Shown: positions 44,959-55,363 of the stretch, one piece after another
Layout of the letters: every line of letters starts with the position of its first letter
Position numbering within the stretch: the first letter of the stretch is position 1
NCBI RefSeq assembly: GCF_900112025.1
Contig: NZ_FOKL01000011.1
Coordinates: 1 to 64,000 of the forward strand
DNA from: Janthinobacterium sp. 344
Lineage (GTDB): Bacteria; Pseudomonadota; Gammaproteobacteria; Burkholderiales; Burkholderiaceae_D
Direction: 5' to 3'
DNA length: 64,000 nt
Notes under the pieces: model-generated
The model's database searches: none
Told to the model about the DNA's origin: nothing
Seen by the model: only the letters and a program-made list of their open reading frames with translations
Program-made: the position numbers and the translations under genes

Positions 44959-47211
44959 ATGGCGACTATGCGGAATGTATCCTGGAGTAATACTTATTGG
45001 AGTAGGGTATCGAATTGGCTGGGTTTGCTGGTGTTGGGCACCTTGCTGGCCGCGTGTGGCGGCGGTGGCGGCGACCCGACCATCGACGGCGGCAGCAGTG
45101 GCGGCACGACGGGCGGGGTCCCGGCAACGGTCAGTGTCAGCTTGCTCAATGCAAATGGTCAGCCCGGTAATACGGCCAGCGTCAACGCGCCCTTGAGCGC
45201 CCGGGCACAAGTGCTCGACAAAAATGGTGCCGGCGTGGCCAATGCCCTGGTGGCGTTCTCGGTGGATGGTGCGCTGGCCGTGCTGTCGCCCGCGACAGCA
45301 TTGACCGATGCCAAGGGGATTGCCAGCGTGACCTTGCGTCCCGCCAGTAACGCGGCCAGCGGCGCGGGCAAATTGACCGCCAGCGTGACTACTGCCGCAG
45401 TCACCGTCAGCGGTGAAGCCAACTACCAGATTGCGTCCGGCGTGGCCTCGAAGGCCAGCATCGGCGTCGCCTTGCTGACGGCGTCGGGCAGTGCCAGCAA
45501 CGCACTGTCGAGTTCCGCTCCCTTGACGGCGGTGGCCATCGTCAAGGACCAGGATGGCAATCCGTTGCCGGACGCCCTGGTGGTGTTTGCAACGGATAAT
45601 GCCCTGGCCACGCTGTCGCCTTCCGCCGGCACGACCCTGAGCGATGCCAAGGGCGAGGCGCGCGTGATCCTGCGGCCCGTCAGCCTGGCAGTGGGCGGCG
45701 CGGGGACGCTGACGGCGGCCGTGGTCATGAATGGCACGACCTCGACCAGTGCCATCAACTATGTCGTGGGTGCCACAACCCTGACCTTTGGCAACATCGC
45801 CTTTGAAACGCCGTCGCTGGAGGCATATGGTTCGACCCAGGTATCGCTGGATGTGTTGTCCGGCAGCGCGAAATATACGGACCAGAGCCTGGCCGTGAAC
45901 TTCACTTCATCCTGTGTCACGGCCGGCAAGGCCACCTTTGCGTCCGTGGTGCAAACGGCCAACGGCAGTGCGCGCGCCGTCTACCGCGATCTCGGCTGTG
46001 GCGTCAACGACGTGATCTCCGCCACCGCCAGCGGCGTCTCGGGCAGCCGCAGCGCGGTGCTGGCGATCGCTGCGCCGCAGGCGGCCTCGATCCAGTTCTA
46101 TTCGGCTGTTCCTGCCGACAAGTCCATCGTCATCAAGGGCGAGGGTGGCCTCTTGCGCAGTGAAACGGCGACCTTGAAGTTCCGTGTTTTCGATACCTTC
46201 AATAATCCCCTGCCGGGCTTGAAGGTATCGTTCTCGAAAGCCGATCCGAATGCGGAAGTCGATCTCAACCCCATTTCGGGCACCACCGATGCCAATGGTG
46301 AAGTCACCACCAGCGTCAGTTCCCGTGCTACCCCCTTGTCCTTCCGCATCCGTGCCACGCTCGACGGCAAGGGCGTGTCGACCCTGTCCGATTCCATCGT
46401 GGTCTCGACGGGAACGCCGGTGCAGAAGGCGTTTTCGCTGTCCATCAGCGACAGTAACGTCGAAGGCCTGGATGTGGACGCCAACGGCAGCGCGGCGTCG
46501 GCATCCGTGACGGTGGCCATGGGCGACAAGTTCGGCAATCCCGTTGCCGATGGCACGCCCGTTGCCTTCCAGACCAACGTGGGCGTGGTGGGCAGCGCAA
46601 GCAAGGGCGGCTGCAATTCCGTCAACGGCGCGTGCACGGTCGATTTCCGTGCGCAGCAACCACGCGTGCCGACGCCGAATACGCCAGCCACCGTCTGCAA
46701 TGGCCCGCTGGGCAGCAGCGACAGCACCCGCGCTGGCGTGGGCACCATCTGCGCCAGCACCAGCGACGGCAGCGCCATCCCCATTTTTGCGAAAATCAAT
46801 TTCTTCATCAGTGGCAGCCGTCCGGCGACAACCATCCTGGACGGCAACAGGATTGTGACGACGGGAAATGATGTCAACGACCTGGGCAACGTGAGCTGGA
46901 ACGTACCCAAGGTGTTTACGTTGCAGATCAATGACGTCAACAATAATCCCATGCCTAGCGGCACCACGGTGGAAGTGGCCAATATCGTGCGTGCGGCCAG
47001 TGGCGGCGTTTCGCCAGCGAGCGTGCAAAAGACATTCCCCAGCGCTTCCAGTCTGCCGCCCCTGTATCAGGGCACGAGCCACCTGGTCACGATCACCAGC
47101 CCGTCAGGCCAGACGTGTACGCCTGGCGTGGCGACATTCAATGTCAATATCACCACGCCACATTTACTAACTACCAGCTATCCGTTTAAACTGACGTTCA
47201 CATGCCAATAA
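44959..47211 (+). CDS. Large lipoprotein with Ig-like (Big_1-type) repeats
   Basis: The 750-residue protein has a signal peptide and lipobox LLAAC (Cys33) followed by a Gly-rich spacer. From residue 55 come several Ig-like units of 100-110 residues. Each has the pattern V.DKNGAGVANALVAFS ... TDAKGIASVTLRP; later copies read KDQDGNPLPDALVVFA, FDTFNNPLPGLKVSFS with TDANGEVTTSV, and GDKFGNPVADGTPVAFQ. These are typical of invasin and intimin-like surface proteins. There is no LysM, beta-barrel or autotransporter domain, so anchoring is probably by lipid. Its role is unknown; adhesion or pilus-related function is only a guess from location. It stands between pilQ and aroKB, which are normally adjacent. 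Confidence 0.85.
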   Translation: MATMRNVSWSNTYWSRVSNWLGLLVLGTLLAACGGGGGDPTIDGGSSGGTTGGVPATVSVSLLNANGQPGNTASVNAPLSARAQVLDKNGAGVANALVAFSVDGALAVLSPATALTDAKGIASVTLRPASNAASGAGKLTASVTTAAVTVSGEANYQIASGVASKASIGVALLTASGSASNALSSSAPLTAVAIVKDQDGNPLPDALVVFATDNALATLSPSAGTTLSDAKGEARVILRPVSLAVGGAGTLTAAVVMNGTTSTSAINYVVGATTLTFGNIAFETPSLEAYGSTQVSLDVLSGSAKYTDQSLAVNFTSSCVTAGKATFASVVQTANGSARAVYRDLGCGVNDVISATASGVSGSRSAVLAIAAPQAASIQFYSAVPADKSIVIKGEGGLLRSETATLKFRVFDTFNNPLPGLKVSFSKADPNAEVDLNPISGTTDANGEVTTSVSSRATPLSFRIRATLDGKGVSTLSDSIVVSTGTPVQKAFSLSISDSNVEGLDVDANGSAASASVTVAMGDKFGNPVADGTPVAFQTNVGVVGSASKGGCNSVNGACTVDFRAQQPRVPTPNTPATVCNGPLGSSDSTRAGVGTICASTSDGSAIPIFAKINFFISGSRPATTILDGNRIVTTGNDVNDLGNVSWNVPKVFTLQINDVNNNPMPSGTTVEVANIVRAASGGVSPASVQKTFPSASSLPPLYQGTSHLVTITSPSGQTCTPGVATFNVNITTPHLLTTSYPFKLTFTCQ

Positions 47212-47259
47212 TGGAGTCACAGGGCGACAGTGGCAAGACAGGGTTGTCGCCTGAGTGAA

Positions 47260-48930
47260 ATGCAAATAGTGTCTGAAATTTCCAACAGTAATATTTTCCT
47301 TGTCGGCCTCATGGGCGCAGGCAAAACCACGATCGGGCGCATCCTGGCCCGCAAGCTGGGCTTGCGCTTTGTCGATTCCGACCACGAAATCGAGGCACGC
47401 ACGGGCGCGACCATCCCGTGGATCTTTGAAATCGAGGGCGAAGCCAGCTTTCGCCGGCGCGAGGCCGAAGTCATCCGCGACCTGAGCGCCCAGCAAGGCA
47501 TCGTCATGGCCACCGGCGGCGGGGCCATCCTCAATGCCGACAGCCGCGCCTACCTGAAGGAGCGGGGCACGGTCGTGTACCTGCGCGCCAGCGTCAGCAA
47601 CATCCTGGCGCGCACCAGCCACGACAAGAACCGCCCCCTGCTGCAGACGGCCGACCCGCGCAAGAAGCTGGAAGAATTGACGGCGCAGCGCGAGCCCCAC
47701 TATCTGGAAGTGGCCGACATTGTGATCGACACGGGCCGTCCTAACGTACAATCGATGGTTCAGACCATCCTGATGCAGCTGGCCAGCCTCGAATGCGAGG
47801 CTTCGCCCAACTGCGTCATTCATGCAGAGCCTTCGATGAACGAGCAATCCAAAATGTTGTTGAGCGTAGACCTCGACGAACGCAGTTATCCGATCGCCAT
47901 CGGTCCCGGCCTGCTGGCCGACGCCGATGCGCTGTTGCGCCATATCAGCGGCCACAAGGTGGCCATCGTCACCAATACCACCGTCGCCCCGCTGTACCTG
48001 GGCCGCCTGCAGGCGGCGCTGGCCAGCGATGGCCGCGAGGTGATCAGCATTGTCCTGCCGGACGGCGAAGAGTATAAAAACTGGGCCAGCCTGATGCAGA
48101 TCTTCGACGCCCTGCTGGCCAACAAATGCGACCGCAAGACCACGCTGGTGGCCCTGGGCGGTGGCGTGATCGGCGACCTGACCGGCTATGCGGCGGCCAG
48201 CTACATGCGCGGCATCGGCTTCGTGCAGGTGCCCACCACCCTGCTGGCGCAGGTCGATTCCTCCGTCGGCGGCAAGACGGGCATCAACCACCCGCTGGGC
48301 AAGAACATGATCGGCGCCTTCTACCAGCCGCGCGCCGTGATCGCCGATACGTCGACCCTGGAAACCCTGCCGGCGCGCGAGCTGTCGGCCGGCCTGGCCG
48401 AAGTGATCAAGCATGGCGCCATCATCGATGCCGCCTTCTTCGACTGGATCGAGGCGAACATGGCCAAGCTGATGGCGCGCGACAAGGGCGCCCTGGCCTA
48501 CGCCATCGCCCGCTCGTGCGAAATCAAGGCCGACGTGGTGCGCCAGGACGAACGCGAAGGCGGCTTGCGCGCCATCCTGAACTTTGGCCACACCTTCGGC
48601 CACGCCATCGAGGCGGGCCTGGGCTACGGCCACTGGCTGCACGGCGAAGCCGTCGGCTGCGGCATGGTGATGGCGGCCGACCTGTCGTGCCGCATGGGTT
48701 ATATCGATGAAGCGGCGGTGCAGCGCGTGCGCAAGCTCGTCGCCGCCGCCGGCCTGCCCGTGAAAGCGCCGGACCTCGGTGTCGCGCGCTGGCTGGAACT
48801 GATGGAAGTGGACAAGAAGAACGAGGGCGGCGCCATCAAGTTCATCCTCTTGAAACCGCTGGGCAGCCCGTGCATCACGGCCGCGCCGCACGAACTGGTG
48901 CTGGCCACCCTGGCCGCCGGAGTGCAATAA
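47260..48930 (+). CDS. aroKB: Bifunctional shikimate kinase / 3-dehydroquinate synthase (AroKB)
   Basis: One 556-residue frame joins two shikimate pathway enzymes. The first 170 residues are shikimate kinase: P-loop [38 protein letters not shown] and RPLLQ. The rest, from [14 protein letters not shown], is dehydroquinate synthase with [39 protein letters not shown] and the metal histidines in [11 protein letters not shown] and HGEAVGCGM. No stop separates them. The ATG at 47260 is used here; a GTG at 47230 with AGGG upstream would add ten residues. An inner start for AroB alone near 47836 cannot be excluded. Confidence 0.92.
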   Translation: MQIVSEISNSNIFLVGLMGAGKTTIGRILARKLGLRFVDSDHEIEARTGATIPWIFEIEGEASFRRREAEVIRDLSAQQGIVMATGGGAILNADSRAYLKERGTVVYLRASVSNILARTSHDKNRPLLQTADPRKKLEELTAQREPHYLEVADIVIDTGRPNVQSMVQTILMQLASLECEASPNCVIHAEPSMNEQSKMLLSVDLDERSYPIAIGPGLLADADALLRHISGHKVAIVTNTTVAPLYLGRLQAALASDGREVISIVLPDGEEYKNWASLMQIFDALLANKCDRKTTLVALGGGVIGDLTGYAAASYMRGIGFVQVPTTLLAQVDSSVGGKTGINHPLGKNMIGAFYQPRAVIADTSTLETLPARELSAGLAEVIKHGAIIDAAFFDWIEANMAKLMARDKGALAYAIARSCEIKADVVRQDEREGGLRAILNFGHTFGHAIEAGLGYGHWLHGEAVGCGMVMAADLSCRMGYIDEAAVQRVRKLVAAAGLPVKAPDLGVARWLELMEVDKKNEGGAIKFILLKPLGSPCITAAPHELVLATLAAGVQ

Positions 48931-48931
48931 C

Positions 48932-50068
48932 ATGCTGCCCGAAGACTTCCTTGCTCCCTACGCGGCCCATTCGGCACAGGGGCAGGGACGTCGCTTTGCC
49001 GAGGCGGCGCACGCCTCGCGCAGCCAGTTCCAGCGCGACCGCGACCGCATCATCCATTCCTCGGCCTTCCGCCGCCTCGAATACAAGACGCAGGTGTTCC
49101 TCAACCACGAGGGAGACCTGTTCCGCACGCGGTTGACGCACAGCCTGGAAGTGGCGCAGGTGGGGCGCTCGATCGCGCGCAACCTGCGCCTGAACGAAGA
49201 CCTGGTGGAAGCCATCGCGCTCGCGCATGACCTGGGCCACACGCCGTTCGGCCACGTGGGCCAGGACGTGCTCAACGAGTGCATGCAGGCGCACGGCGGC
49301 TTCGAACACAACCTGCAAAGCCTGCGCGTGGTCGACACGCTGGAAGAGCACTACGGCGCCTTCGATGGCTTGAACCTGATGTTCGAGACGCGCGAAGGCA
49401 TATTAAAACACTGCTCGCTGGCGCATGCGCGCGAACTGGGGCCCGTGGCGCAGCGCTTCATCGACCGCACGCAACCGACCTTGGAAGCGCAGCTGACCAA
49501 CCTGGCCGATGAAATCGCCTACAACAGCCACGATATCGACGATGGCCTGCGTTCGGGCCTGATCAGCATCGCGCAGCTGGAAGAGGTGGCATTCTTCGGC
49601 CGCCTGTGGCGCGACGTGCAGCAGGCGTTTCCCGGCCTGTCTGGCCGGCGCGCCATCTACGAGACCCTGCGCCGCCTGATCACGGCCCTGGCCGACGACC
49701 TGATCGTCACCTCGACGCAGCTGATCGCGGACGCGGCGCCGCGCGACGTCAGCGAAGTGCGCGCCAGTCCGCCGCTGATCCGTTTTTCGGACGCCATGCG
49801 CAACGATGCGACGGAGCTGAAGCGCTTCCTGCGCGCGAACCTGTACCGCCACTACCAGGTCAACCGCATGCGCGTAAAGGCCAGCCGCATCGTGCGCGAA
49901 CTGTACGACAGCTTCATGGCCGAACCGGCGCTGCTGCCGCCCGATTATCAAATCAAGGGCGATGATGTGACAAAGCAGGCGCGCAAGATCGCCGACTACA
50001 TCGCCGGCATGACGGACCGCTACGCGATCCGCGAGCACCGTCGTCTGTATTCTCTCGATGAGTTGTAG
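48932..50068 (+). CDS. dgt: Deoxyguanosinetriphosphate triphosphohydrolase-like protein
   Basis: The 378-residue HD-domain enzyme belongs to the short dGTPase-like family that splits dNTPs into nucleoside and triphosphate. Metal residues are in [11 protein letters not shown] and [11 protein letters not shown], and a later Asp lies in [18 protein letters not shown]. The start is one base after the aroKB stop, so the genes are coupled. Confidence 0.94.
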   Translation: MLPEDFLAPYAAHSAQGQGRRFAEAAHASRSQFQRDRDRIIHSSAFRRLEYKTQVFLNHEGDLFRTRLTHSLEVAQVGRSIARNLRLNEDLVEAIALAHDLGHTPFGHVGQDVLNECMQAHGGFEHNLQSLRVVDTLEEHYGAFDGLNLMFETREGILKHCSLAHARELGPVAQRFIDRTQPTLEAQLTNLADEIAYNSHDIDDGLRSGLISIAQLEEVAFFGRLWRDVQQAFPGLSGRRAIYETLRRLITALADDLIVTSTQLIADAAPRDVSEVRASPPLIRFSDAMRNDATELKRFLRANLYRHYQVNRMRVKASRIVRELYDSFMAEPALLPPDYQIKGDDVTKQARKIADYIAGMTDRYAIREHRRLYSLDEL

Positions 50069-50190
50069 GGCGGCTTAGCCGGAACGGCGTAACCCGACAC
50101 CACCACCATCGCCGCCAGCAAGGTTGTCGGCTTACGCGCTGGCGCGCCTCGGCGGCCCCGCTAATCCGGCCTACTCCGCATTGTCGGTCC
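50069..50190. repeat. REP-like intergenic element, copy B
   Basis: CGTAACCCGACACC at 50087-50100 is the reverse complement of the core of copy A at 38544-38557. The element ends in CCTACTCCGCATTGTCG (50170-50186), resembling CCTACTCCATGCGCTGTCG of copy A. The middle differs. Confidence 0.55.
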
Positions 50191-50209
50191 TGTCAATCGG
50201 CATGATCAT
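50181..50209 (+). promoter_or_regulatory. Weak candidate promoter of ttrBCA
   Basis: TTGTCG (50181-50186) and GATCAT (50204-50209) are 17 bases apart, about 100 bases before ttrB. The -35 overlaps the end of the REP-like element. Confidence 0.3.
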
Positions 50210-50310
50210 CTAGGCCCTCGCACGATCACCCCAATATCCCCGTAGCCCCTTCTTTTCTATCATGGCAGCAAGTCAACAAGGGCTTGCCGCCCATCGTCAA
50301 GGAGAGTGCC

Positions 50311-51021
50311 ATGATTGAATCGCGCCGCAGTTTCTTGCGCGCCTTGCCCGCCATTACCGTCGGGGCGGCCATCGCGCCGCTGCCGGGCAAGGCCGCCACC
50401 AGGGGCGAGGGCGGCCAGCGCTGGGCGATGGTGGTCGACGTGCAGAAGTGCATCGGCTGCCAGGCGTGCACCGTCTCCTGCATCATGGAAAACGCCGCGC
50501 CGGAAAACAGCTTCCGCACCGTCGTCTCCACCTATGAAGTCAAGGAAGAGAACCGCTGCGGCACCTATATGCTGCCGCGCCTGTGCAACCACTGCGCCAA
50601 TCCCCCCTGCATTCCCGTCTGTCCCGTGGGCGCCACCTTCCAGCGCAAGGATGGCGTCGTGGTCGTCGATGGCGACCGTTGCGTGGGCTGCGCCTACTGC
50701 GTGCAGGCGTGCCCGTATGACGCGCGCTTCATCAACCACGAAACGGGCAAGGCCGACAAATGCACGTTCTGCGCGCACCGGGTCGACGAAGGCTTGCTGC
50801 CGGCCTGCGTGGAAACCTGCGTGGGCGGCGCGCGCATCTTCGGCGACCTGAATGACCCGGAAAGCATGGTGCACCAGCTGCTCACGGAGAACAAGGTGAA
50901 GGTGCTCAAACCCGAGCAGGGCACCCAGCCCCACGTGTTTTACCTGGGACTGGACACACGCTTCGCCGGCCACGTCGAGGGCGAAGCGACACTTTGGCAA
51001 CCGAGCAAACACGGGAAATAA
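50311..51021 (+). CDS. ttrB: Tetrathionate reductase iron-sulfur subunit TtrB
   Basis: The 236-residue protein has a twin-arginine signal (ESRRSFLRALP) and four 4Fe-4S cysteine groups: CIGCQACTVSC, CNHCANPPCIPVC, CVGCAYCVQAC and CTFC with a later Cys in LLPAC. It carries electrons from TtrC to TtrA in the periplasm. AAGGAGAG precedes the ATG at 50311. The gene order ttrB-ttrC-ttrA matches the Salmonella operon. Confidence 0.9.
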   Translation: MIESRRSFLRALPAITVGAAIAPLPGKAATRGEGGQRWAMVVDVQKCIGCQACTVSCIMENAAPENSFRTVVSTYEVKEENRCGTYMLPRLCNHCANPPCIPVCPVGATFQRKDGVVVVDGDRCVGCAYCVQACPYDARFINHETGKADKCTFCAHRVDEGLLPACVETCVGGARIFGDLNDPESMVHQLLTENKVKVLKPEQGTQPHVFYLGLDTRFAGHVEGEATLWQPSKHGK

Positions 51022-51024
51022 ACC

Positions 51025-52131
51025 ATGGACAGCCACATCACCGAAATTCTCAACGTCACGCGCGAAGCGGCATGGCTGCCGTGGGCGGTGCAGTATTTTT
51101 TCCTCATCGGCCTCAGTTACGGCAGCTTCATGCTGACCCTGCCGTACTTCGTCTTCGGCCGCAAGGCGTATGAACGCCTGGGCCGCATCGCGCTGCTGGC
51201 CGCCCTTGTGTGCGGCATGACGGCGCCCGTGGCGCTGCTGGCCGACTTGCACGGGCCGGGCCGCTTCTACCATTTCTATATTTACTTCCAGCCGCAGTCG
51301 TGGATGTCGTGGGGTTCCTTTTTCATTCCCCTGTATCTGGGCTGCCTGGTGCTGTACGCGTGGCTGGCGCTGCGCGTGGACTTCGCCGCGCGGGGGCAGG
51401 GCAAGGACCGCCTGGCCTTTGCCTACCGCCTGCTGGGACGCGGGGGAGCGGCGTCGCTGCGCGCCATCCGCGTGGCAGCCGCCTTCACCCTGCTGGCCGC
51501 CTTCGTGGTGGGCCTGTACACGGGCATGGAAGTGATGGTGGTGCGTGCCCGTCCCCTGTGGTACACGCCCTTCCTGCCGGCGCAATTTGCCGCCACGGCC
51601 TTTGTCGGGGCGGTGGGCCTGGCGCTGCTGTTCAACCGCTTCCTGCCAGGGCGCGAGCAGGCCCTGGAAGTGTCGCTGAACCGCGCGCTGGCCCTGTCGC
51701 TGGCGCTGGTGCTGGCGCTGGGCGGCGGCTGGCTGTTCGTGAGTCTGTCCGGCGTAAGCGCCAGCCACAGCATGGCCTTTACCCAGGTGGCGGGCATGCC
51801 GCAATGGCAGTTCACTGCCGTGTGGGCCGTGCTGTCGTCCATCGTGCCGATGGCGCTGGCCATCTGGCGCCCGGCCACGAGTGGCCTGGTCAATGGCCTG
51901 ATCGCGCTGCACAGCGCCTGGATGATGCGCTGGACGATCTTCATCGGCGGCCAGAACATCCCGAAGACGGGCGCGGGCCTGTACGACTACCACCTGCCGA
52001 TGGGGAACGATGGCTTGATGGGGATTATCGGCACGGCGGGCCTGTGGATCGCGCTGCTGTTGCTGATGCTGGAATTTTTGCCATGGGCGGGACGCCTGGT
52101 ACGCAGCCGTCCCGCCATGGCGACGCACTGA
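51025..52131 (+). CDS. ttrC: Tetrathionate reductase membrane subunit TtrC (NrfD family)
   Basis: The 368-residue protein has nine or ten hydrophobic helices and the NrfD-like features VQYFFLIGLSYGSFML and ADLHGPGRFYHFY. It oxidises menaquinol or ubiquinol and passes electrons to TtrB. It starts three bases after ttrB. A related NrfD protein of another reductase is possible, but TtrA follows. Confidence 0.9.
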   Translation: MDSHITEILNVTREAAWLPWAVQYFFLIGLSYGSFMLTLPYFVFGRKAYERLGRIALLAALVCGMTAPVALLADLHGPGRFYHFYIYFQPQSWMSWGSFFIPLYLGCLVLYAWLALRVDFAARGQGKDRLAFAYRLLGRGGAASLRAIRVAAAFTLLAAFVVGLYTGMEVMVVRARPLWYTPFLPAQFAATAFVGAVGLALLFNRFLPGREQALEVSLNRALALSLALVLALGGGWLFVSLSGVSASHSMAFTQVAGMPQWQFTAVWAVLSSIVPMALAIWRPATSGLVNGLIALHSAWMMRWTIFIGGQNIPKTGAGLYDYHLPMGNDGLMGIIGTAGLWIALLLLMLEFLPWAGRLVRSRPAMATH

Positions 52132-52141
52132 GGAGTTGAAA

Positions 52142-55100
52142 ATGAACGAACGCACCCCTATCGACGATCGTAACGACGTCCCTGAAGATGACAACGAAAA
52201 GCGCCGCAAGCTGCTGCGCTACGGCGCCATCGGCGGCGGCCTGGCCGCGTTTGCCGCCAGCTTTTCCACCACGGCCGGCCGCATGGTCGACCACGCGCTG
52301 GGCAAGGACAAGCCGGTGCAGAAACTGCACGGCAACTCCCTGGCGCCCGAGTTTTCCGTCGACACGGCCACAGGAAAATTGACGGTCAATCCGGACCAGC
52401 AGGTCAGCTACACCATGTGCATGGGCTGCACCACGTTTTGCGGCGTGCGCGTGCGCCTGGATAAAAAAAGCGGCAAGGTGCTGCGCGTGGCGGGCAATCC
52501 GTACAGCCCCCTGTCGGCCGATCCGGCGCTGCCCTATCAAACCTCGATCCGCGACAGCTTTGTGTCGCTCTCGCGCTTCCAGGAAAAGGGGCTGAAAGGG
52601 CGCTCCACCGCTTGCGGCCGCGGCAACGGCGTGCTGGAACAGATGGAGTCGCCGTTCCGCGTGCTGGCGCCCATGAAGCGCGTGGGACCGCGCGGCGGCG
52701 GCCAGTGGGAGCCGATCGCTTTCGACCAGTTGGTCAAGGAAGTGACGGAAGGCGGCGACCTGTTCGGCGAAGGCCACGTACAGGGTTTGCGCGCCTTGCG
52801 CGAGCTGGAAAAGCCCATCGATCCGGCGCAGCCGGAACTGGGCCCGCAAGTCAACCAGGTGGGTCTGATGTGCAGCACCGACGATGGCCGCCTGGCGTTC
52901 GGCACGCGCTTTTTCAAGCAGTCGTACGGCAGTTTGAACCTGGTCAACCACGGTTCGTATTGCGGCGGCGCCTACCGCAGCGGCTCGGGCGCCATGTTCG
53001 GCGACATGAAGAAAATGCCGCACGCGAAAGTGGACCTGGAAAACACGGAGTTCTGCATTTTTGTGGGCACGGCGCCGGGCAATGCGGGCAATCCGTTCAA
53101 GCGGCAAGGCACGCTGATCGCCAAGGCCCGTTCGGGCAAGCGCGCATTCAGCTACGTCGTCGTCGACCCCGTGCTGACGAATGCGGATAGCCTGGCCGCG
53201 GGCGACCGCAGCCGCTGGGTGCCCATCAAGCCGGGCACGGACGGCGCGCTGGCCATGGCCATGATCCGCTGGATCATCGAGCACGAACGCTATGACCGCC
53301 ACTTCCTCGCGCAGCCGAACCTGAAGGTGGCGGAAGCGGCGGGCGAGGCCGCCTGGTGCAACGCCACGCATCTGATCATCAACGAGAAGGGGCATCCGCG
53401 CGACGGCCGCTACCTGCGCGCGTCGGACATCGGCGCGGTGACACTGGCGGAAGAAGAGCGCTACAAGGAGGGCGACGCGTTCTGCGTGATCGACGCGGCC
53501 ACGCAAGCGATCGTGCCGCACAACGCCGCCCAGGGCGAGGCGCGCCTGTTCTTCGACGGCCCGCTGGACGTGGCCGGGGCGCCGCTGCACCTGAAGACGG
53601 CCATGACGATGCTCAACGAGGAAGCGCAGCGCCACAGCATGGATGACTATTCCAGCGCCTGCGGCATCCCGCTTGACATCATCGAAGGGCTGGCGCAGGA
53701 ACTGACCAGCCATGGCAAGCGCGCGGCCGTCAATGCGCATGGCGGCATGATGTCGGGCGCCGGTTTTTACAACGCGTATGCGCTGGTCATGCTCAATACC
53801 CTGATCGGCAATTTGAACCGCAAGGGCGGCACCCTCGTCAACGGCGGCAGCTTCAAGGATGCGGGGCCCGGCCCGCGCTACAACCTCGAGAGTTTCGACG
53901 GCGAGATCAAGGCGGCCGGCATGCCGATCGGGCGTAACGTGCCGTATGAAAAAACCTCGGAATTCAAGCTGAAGAAGGAAGCGGGCAAGGCGTATCCGGC
54001 CAAGGCGCCGTGGTATCCGAACGCGCCCGCGCTGGCCACCGAATGGCTCACCAGCGCCATGAACGGCTATCCCTACACCTTGAAGGCGCTGATCCTGTGG
54101 AGCTGCAATCCCGTGTACGGCATCACGGGCCTGCGCGCGCAGATCGGCAAGGAACTGGCCGATCCGAAGAAGATTCCCCTCATCGTCGCCATCGATCCCT
54201 TCATCAATGAAAGCTCCGCGTTTGCCGACTACCTGCTGCCCGATACCCTGCTGTATGAAAGCTGGGGCTGGGCCGGCGCCTGGGGCGGCATGCCCGTCAA
54301 GATGAGCACGGCGCGCTGGCCCGTGGTTGAACCGCGCGTGCACAAGACGCCGGACGGCCAGACCATCTGCATGGAATCGTTCTTCATCGCGCTGGCCAAA
54401 ACCATGGATTTGCCCGGCTTCGGCCCGGACGCCCTGCAGGACATGGAGGGCCAGCGCTTCCCCTTGCAGCGGGCGGAAGACTGGTATCTGCGCGGCGGCG
54501 CCAACATCGCCTGGCAGGGCAAGACGGCCGTGCCGGAGGCCAGCGACGACGACATCGCGCTGTCCGGCGTGGCGCGCATCCGCCCCGAACTGGAGCGCAC
54601 CCTGAAGCCGGAGGAGTGGCGCAAGGTGGCCTTCATGCTGGCGCGCGGAGGGCGCTACCAGAGCTATGGCGAGATGTTCGGCCTGCGCCTGCCGCCGCCG
54701 GCGAACGCCAAGGCGCCGGCGGCGCCCGTGCCGGTGCTTGATGAGACGCCGTATCCGCAGGACTGGTCCACGCACCGCTACCTGAAGCCCATGATGCTGT
54801 ACAACGAGGGCCTGGGCGTGAGCAAGAATAGCCTGAGCGGCAAGCGTTTTCCCGGCACGCCAGCGTGGCGAGTGGCGGCGTTTGCCGATGGCACGCCCGT
54901 GCGCAAAACCTATCCGGCCAGCGAATGGCCGTTCGAGTTGATCAGCTTTAAGTCGGCGCTGCAAAACTCGTACAGCATCGGCGCGCGGCGCTTGCGCGGC
55001 ATCCACCCGGACAACCCCGTCGCCGTGCATCCCGACGATGCGGCGCGCCTGAAGCTGGAAAATGGCGATGCCATTTATCTGGAGACGCCGGGCGGCAGGG

Positions 55101-55363
55101 CCAGGGCCACGGTGATGCTGCGCCATGGCGTGCAGCGCGGCGTGATCGCCGTCGAACATGGCTTCGGCCACAAGGAGCATGGCGCGCGCGCCCACCGCAT
55201 CGGCAAGCTGCGCCAGCCCGATGAACCGGCCATCGGCGCGGGCATCAACCTGAACGACCTGGGGCTGACGGACCCGAGCCGCGGCGACAAGAACGTGTTT
55301 GTCGATCCCGTCTCGGGCACGTCGGTGCGGCAAGGGCTGCCGGCGCGCATCGTGCGGGCCTAG
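52142..55363 (+). CDS. ttrA: Tetrathionate reductase molybdenum subunit TtrA
   Basis: The 1073-residue catalytic subunit belongs to the DMSO reductase family. It has a twin-arginine-like signal (KRRKLLRYGAIGGG) and the N-terminal cluster motif CMGCTTFC followed by a Cys in STACGRGNG. The probable molybdenum ligand is the Cys in NHGSYCGGAYR. Later molybdopterin-binding segments include VVVDPVLTNADS and the C-terminal HPDDAARLKLENGDAIYLE. It reduces tetrathionate to thiosulfate in anaerobic respiration. ATG at 52142 with AGGAG was chosen over an upstream TTG. Its stop overlaps the ttrR stop by four bases. Confidence 0.9.
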   Translation: MNERTPIDDRNDVPEDDNEKRRKLLRYGAIGGGLAAFAASFSTTAGRMVDHALGKDKPVQKLHGNSLAPEFSVDTATGKLTVNPDQQVSYTMCMGCTTFCGVRVRLDKKSGKVLRVAGNPYSPLSADPALPYQTSIRDSFVSLSRFQEKGLKGRSTACGRGNGVLEQMESPFRVLAPMKRVGPRGGGQWEPIAFDQLVKEVTEGGDLFGEGHVQGLRALRELEKPIDPAQPELGPQVNQVGLMCSTDDGRLAFGTRFFKQSYGSLNLVNHGSYCGGAYRSGSGAMFGDMKKMPHAKVDLENTEFCIFVGTAPGNAGNPFKRQGTLIAKARSGKRAFSYVVVDPVLTNADSLAAGDRSRWVPIKPGTDGALAMAMIRWIIEHERYDRHFLAQPNLKVAEAAGEAAWCNATHLIINEKGHPRDGRYLRASDIGAVTLAEEERYKEGDAFCVIDAATQAIVPHNAAQGEARLFFDGPLDVAGAPLHLKTAMTMLNEEAQRHSMDDYSSACGIPLDIIEGLAQELTSHGKRAAVNAHGGMMSGAGFYNAYALVMLNTLIGNLNRKGGTLVNGGSFKDAGPGPRYNLESFDGEIKAAGMPIGRNVPYEKTSEFKLKKEAGKAYPAKAPWYPNAPALATEWLTSAMNGYPYTLKALILWSCNPVYGITGLRAQIGKELADPKKIPLIVAIDPFINESSAFADYLLPDTLLYESWGWAGAWGGMPVKMSTARWPVVEPRVHKTPDGQTICMESFFIALAKTMDLPGFGPDALQDMEGQRFPLQRAEDWYLRGGANIAWQGKTAVPEASDDDIALSGVARIRPELERTLKPEEWRKVAFMLARGGRYQSYGEMFGLRLPPPANAKAPAAPVPVLDETPYPQDWSTHRYLKPMMLYNEGLGVSKNSLSGKRFPGTPAWRVAAFADGTPVRKTYPASEWPFELISFKSALQNSYSIGARRLRGIHPDNPVAVHPDDAARLKLENGDAIYLETPGGRARATVMLRHGVQRGVIAVEHGFGHKEHGARAHRIGKLRQPDEPAIGAGINLNDLGLTDPSRGDKNVFVDPVSGTSVRQGLPARIVRA

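Noticed and set aside
50187..50215. FNR box before ttrB
   Set aside because: GTCAATCGGCATGATCAT has neither TTGAT nor ATCAA at the proper four-base spacing.
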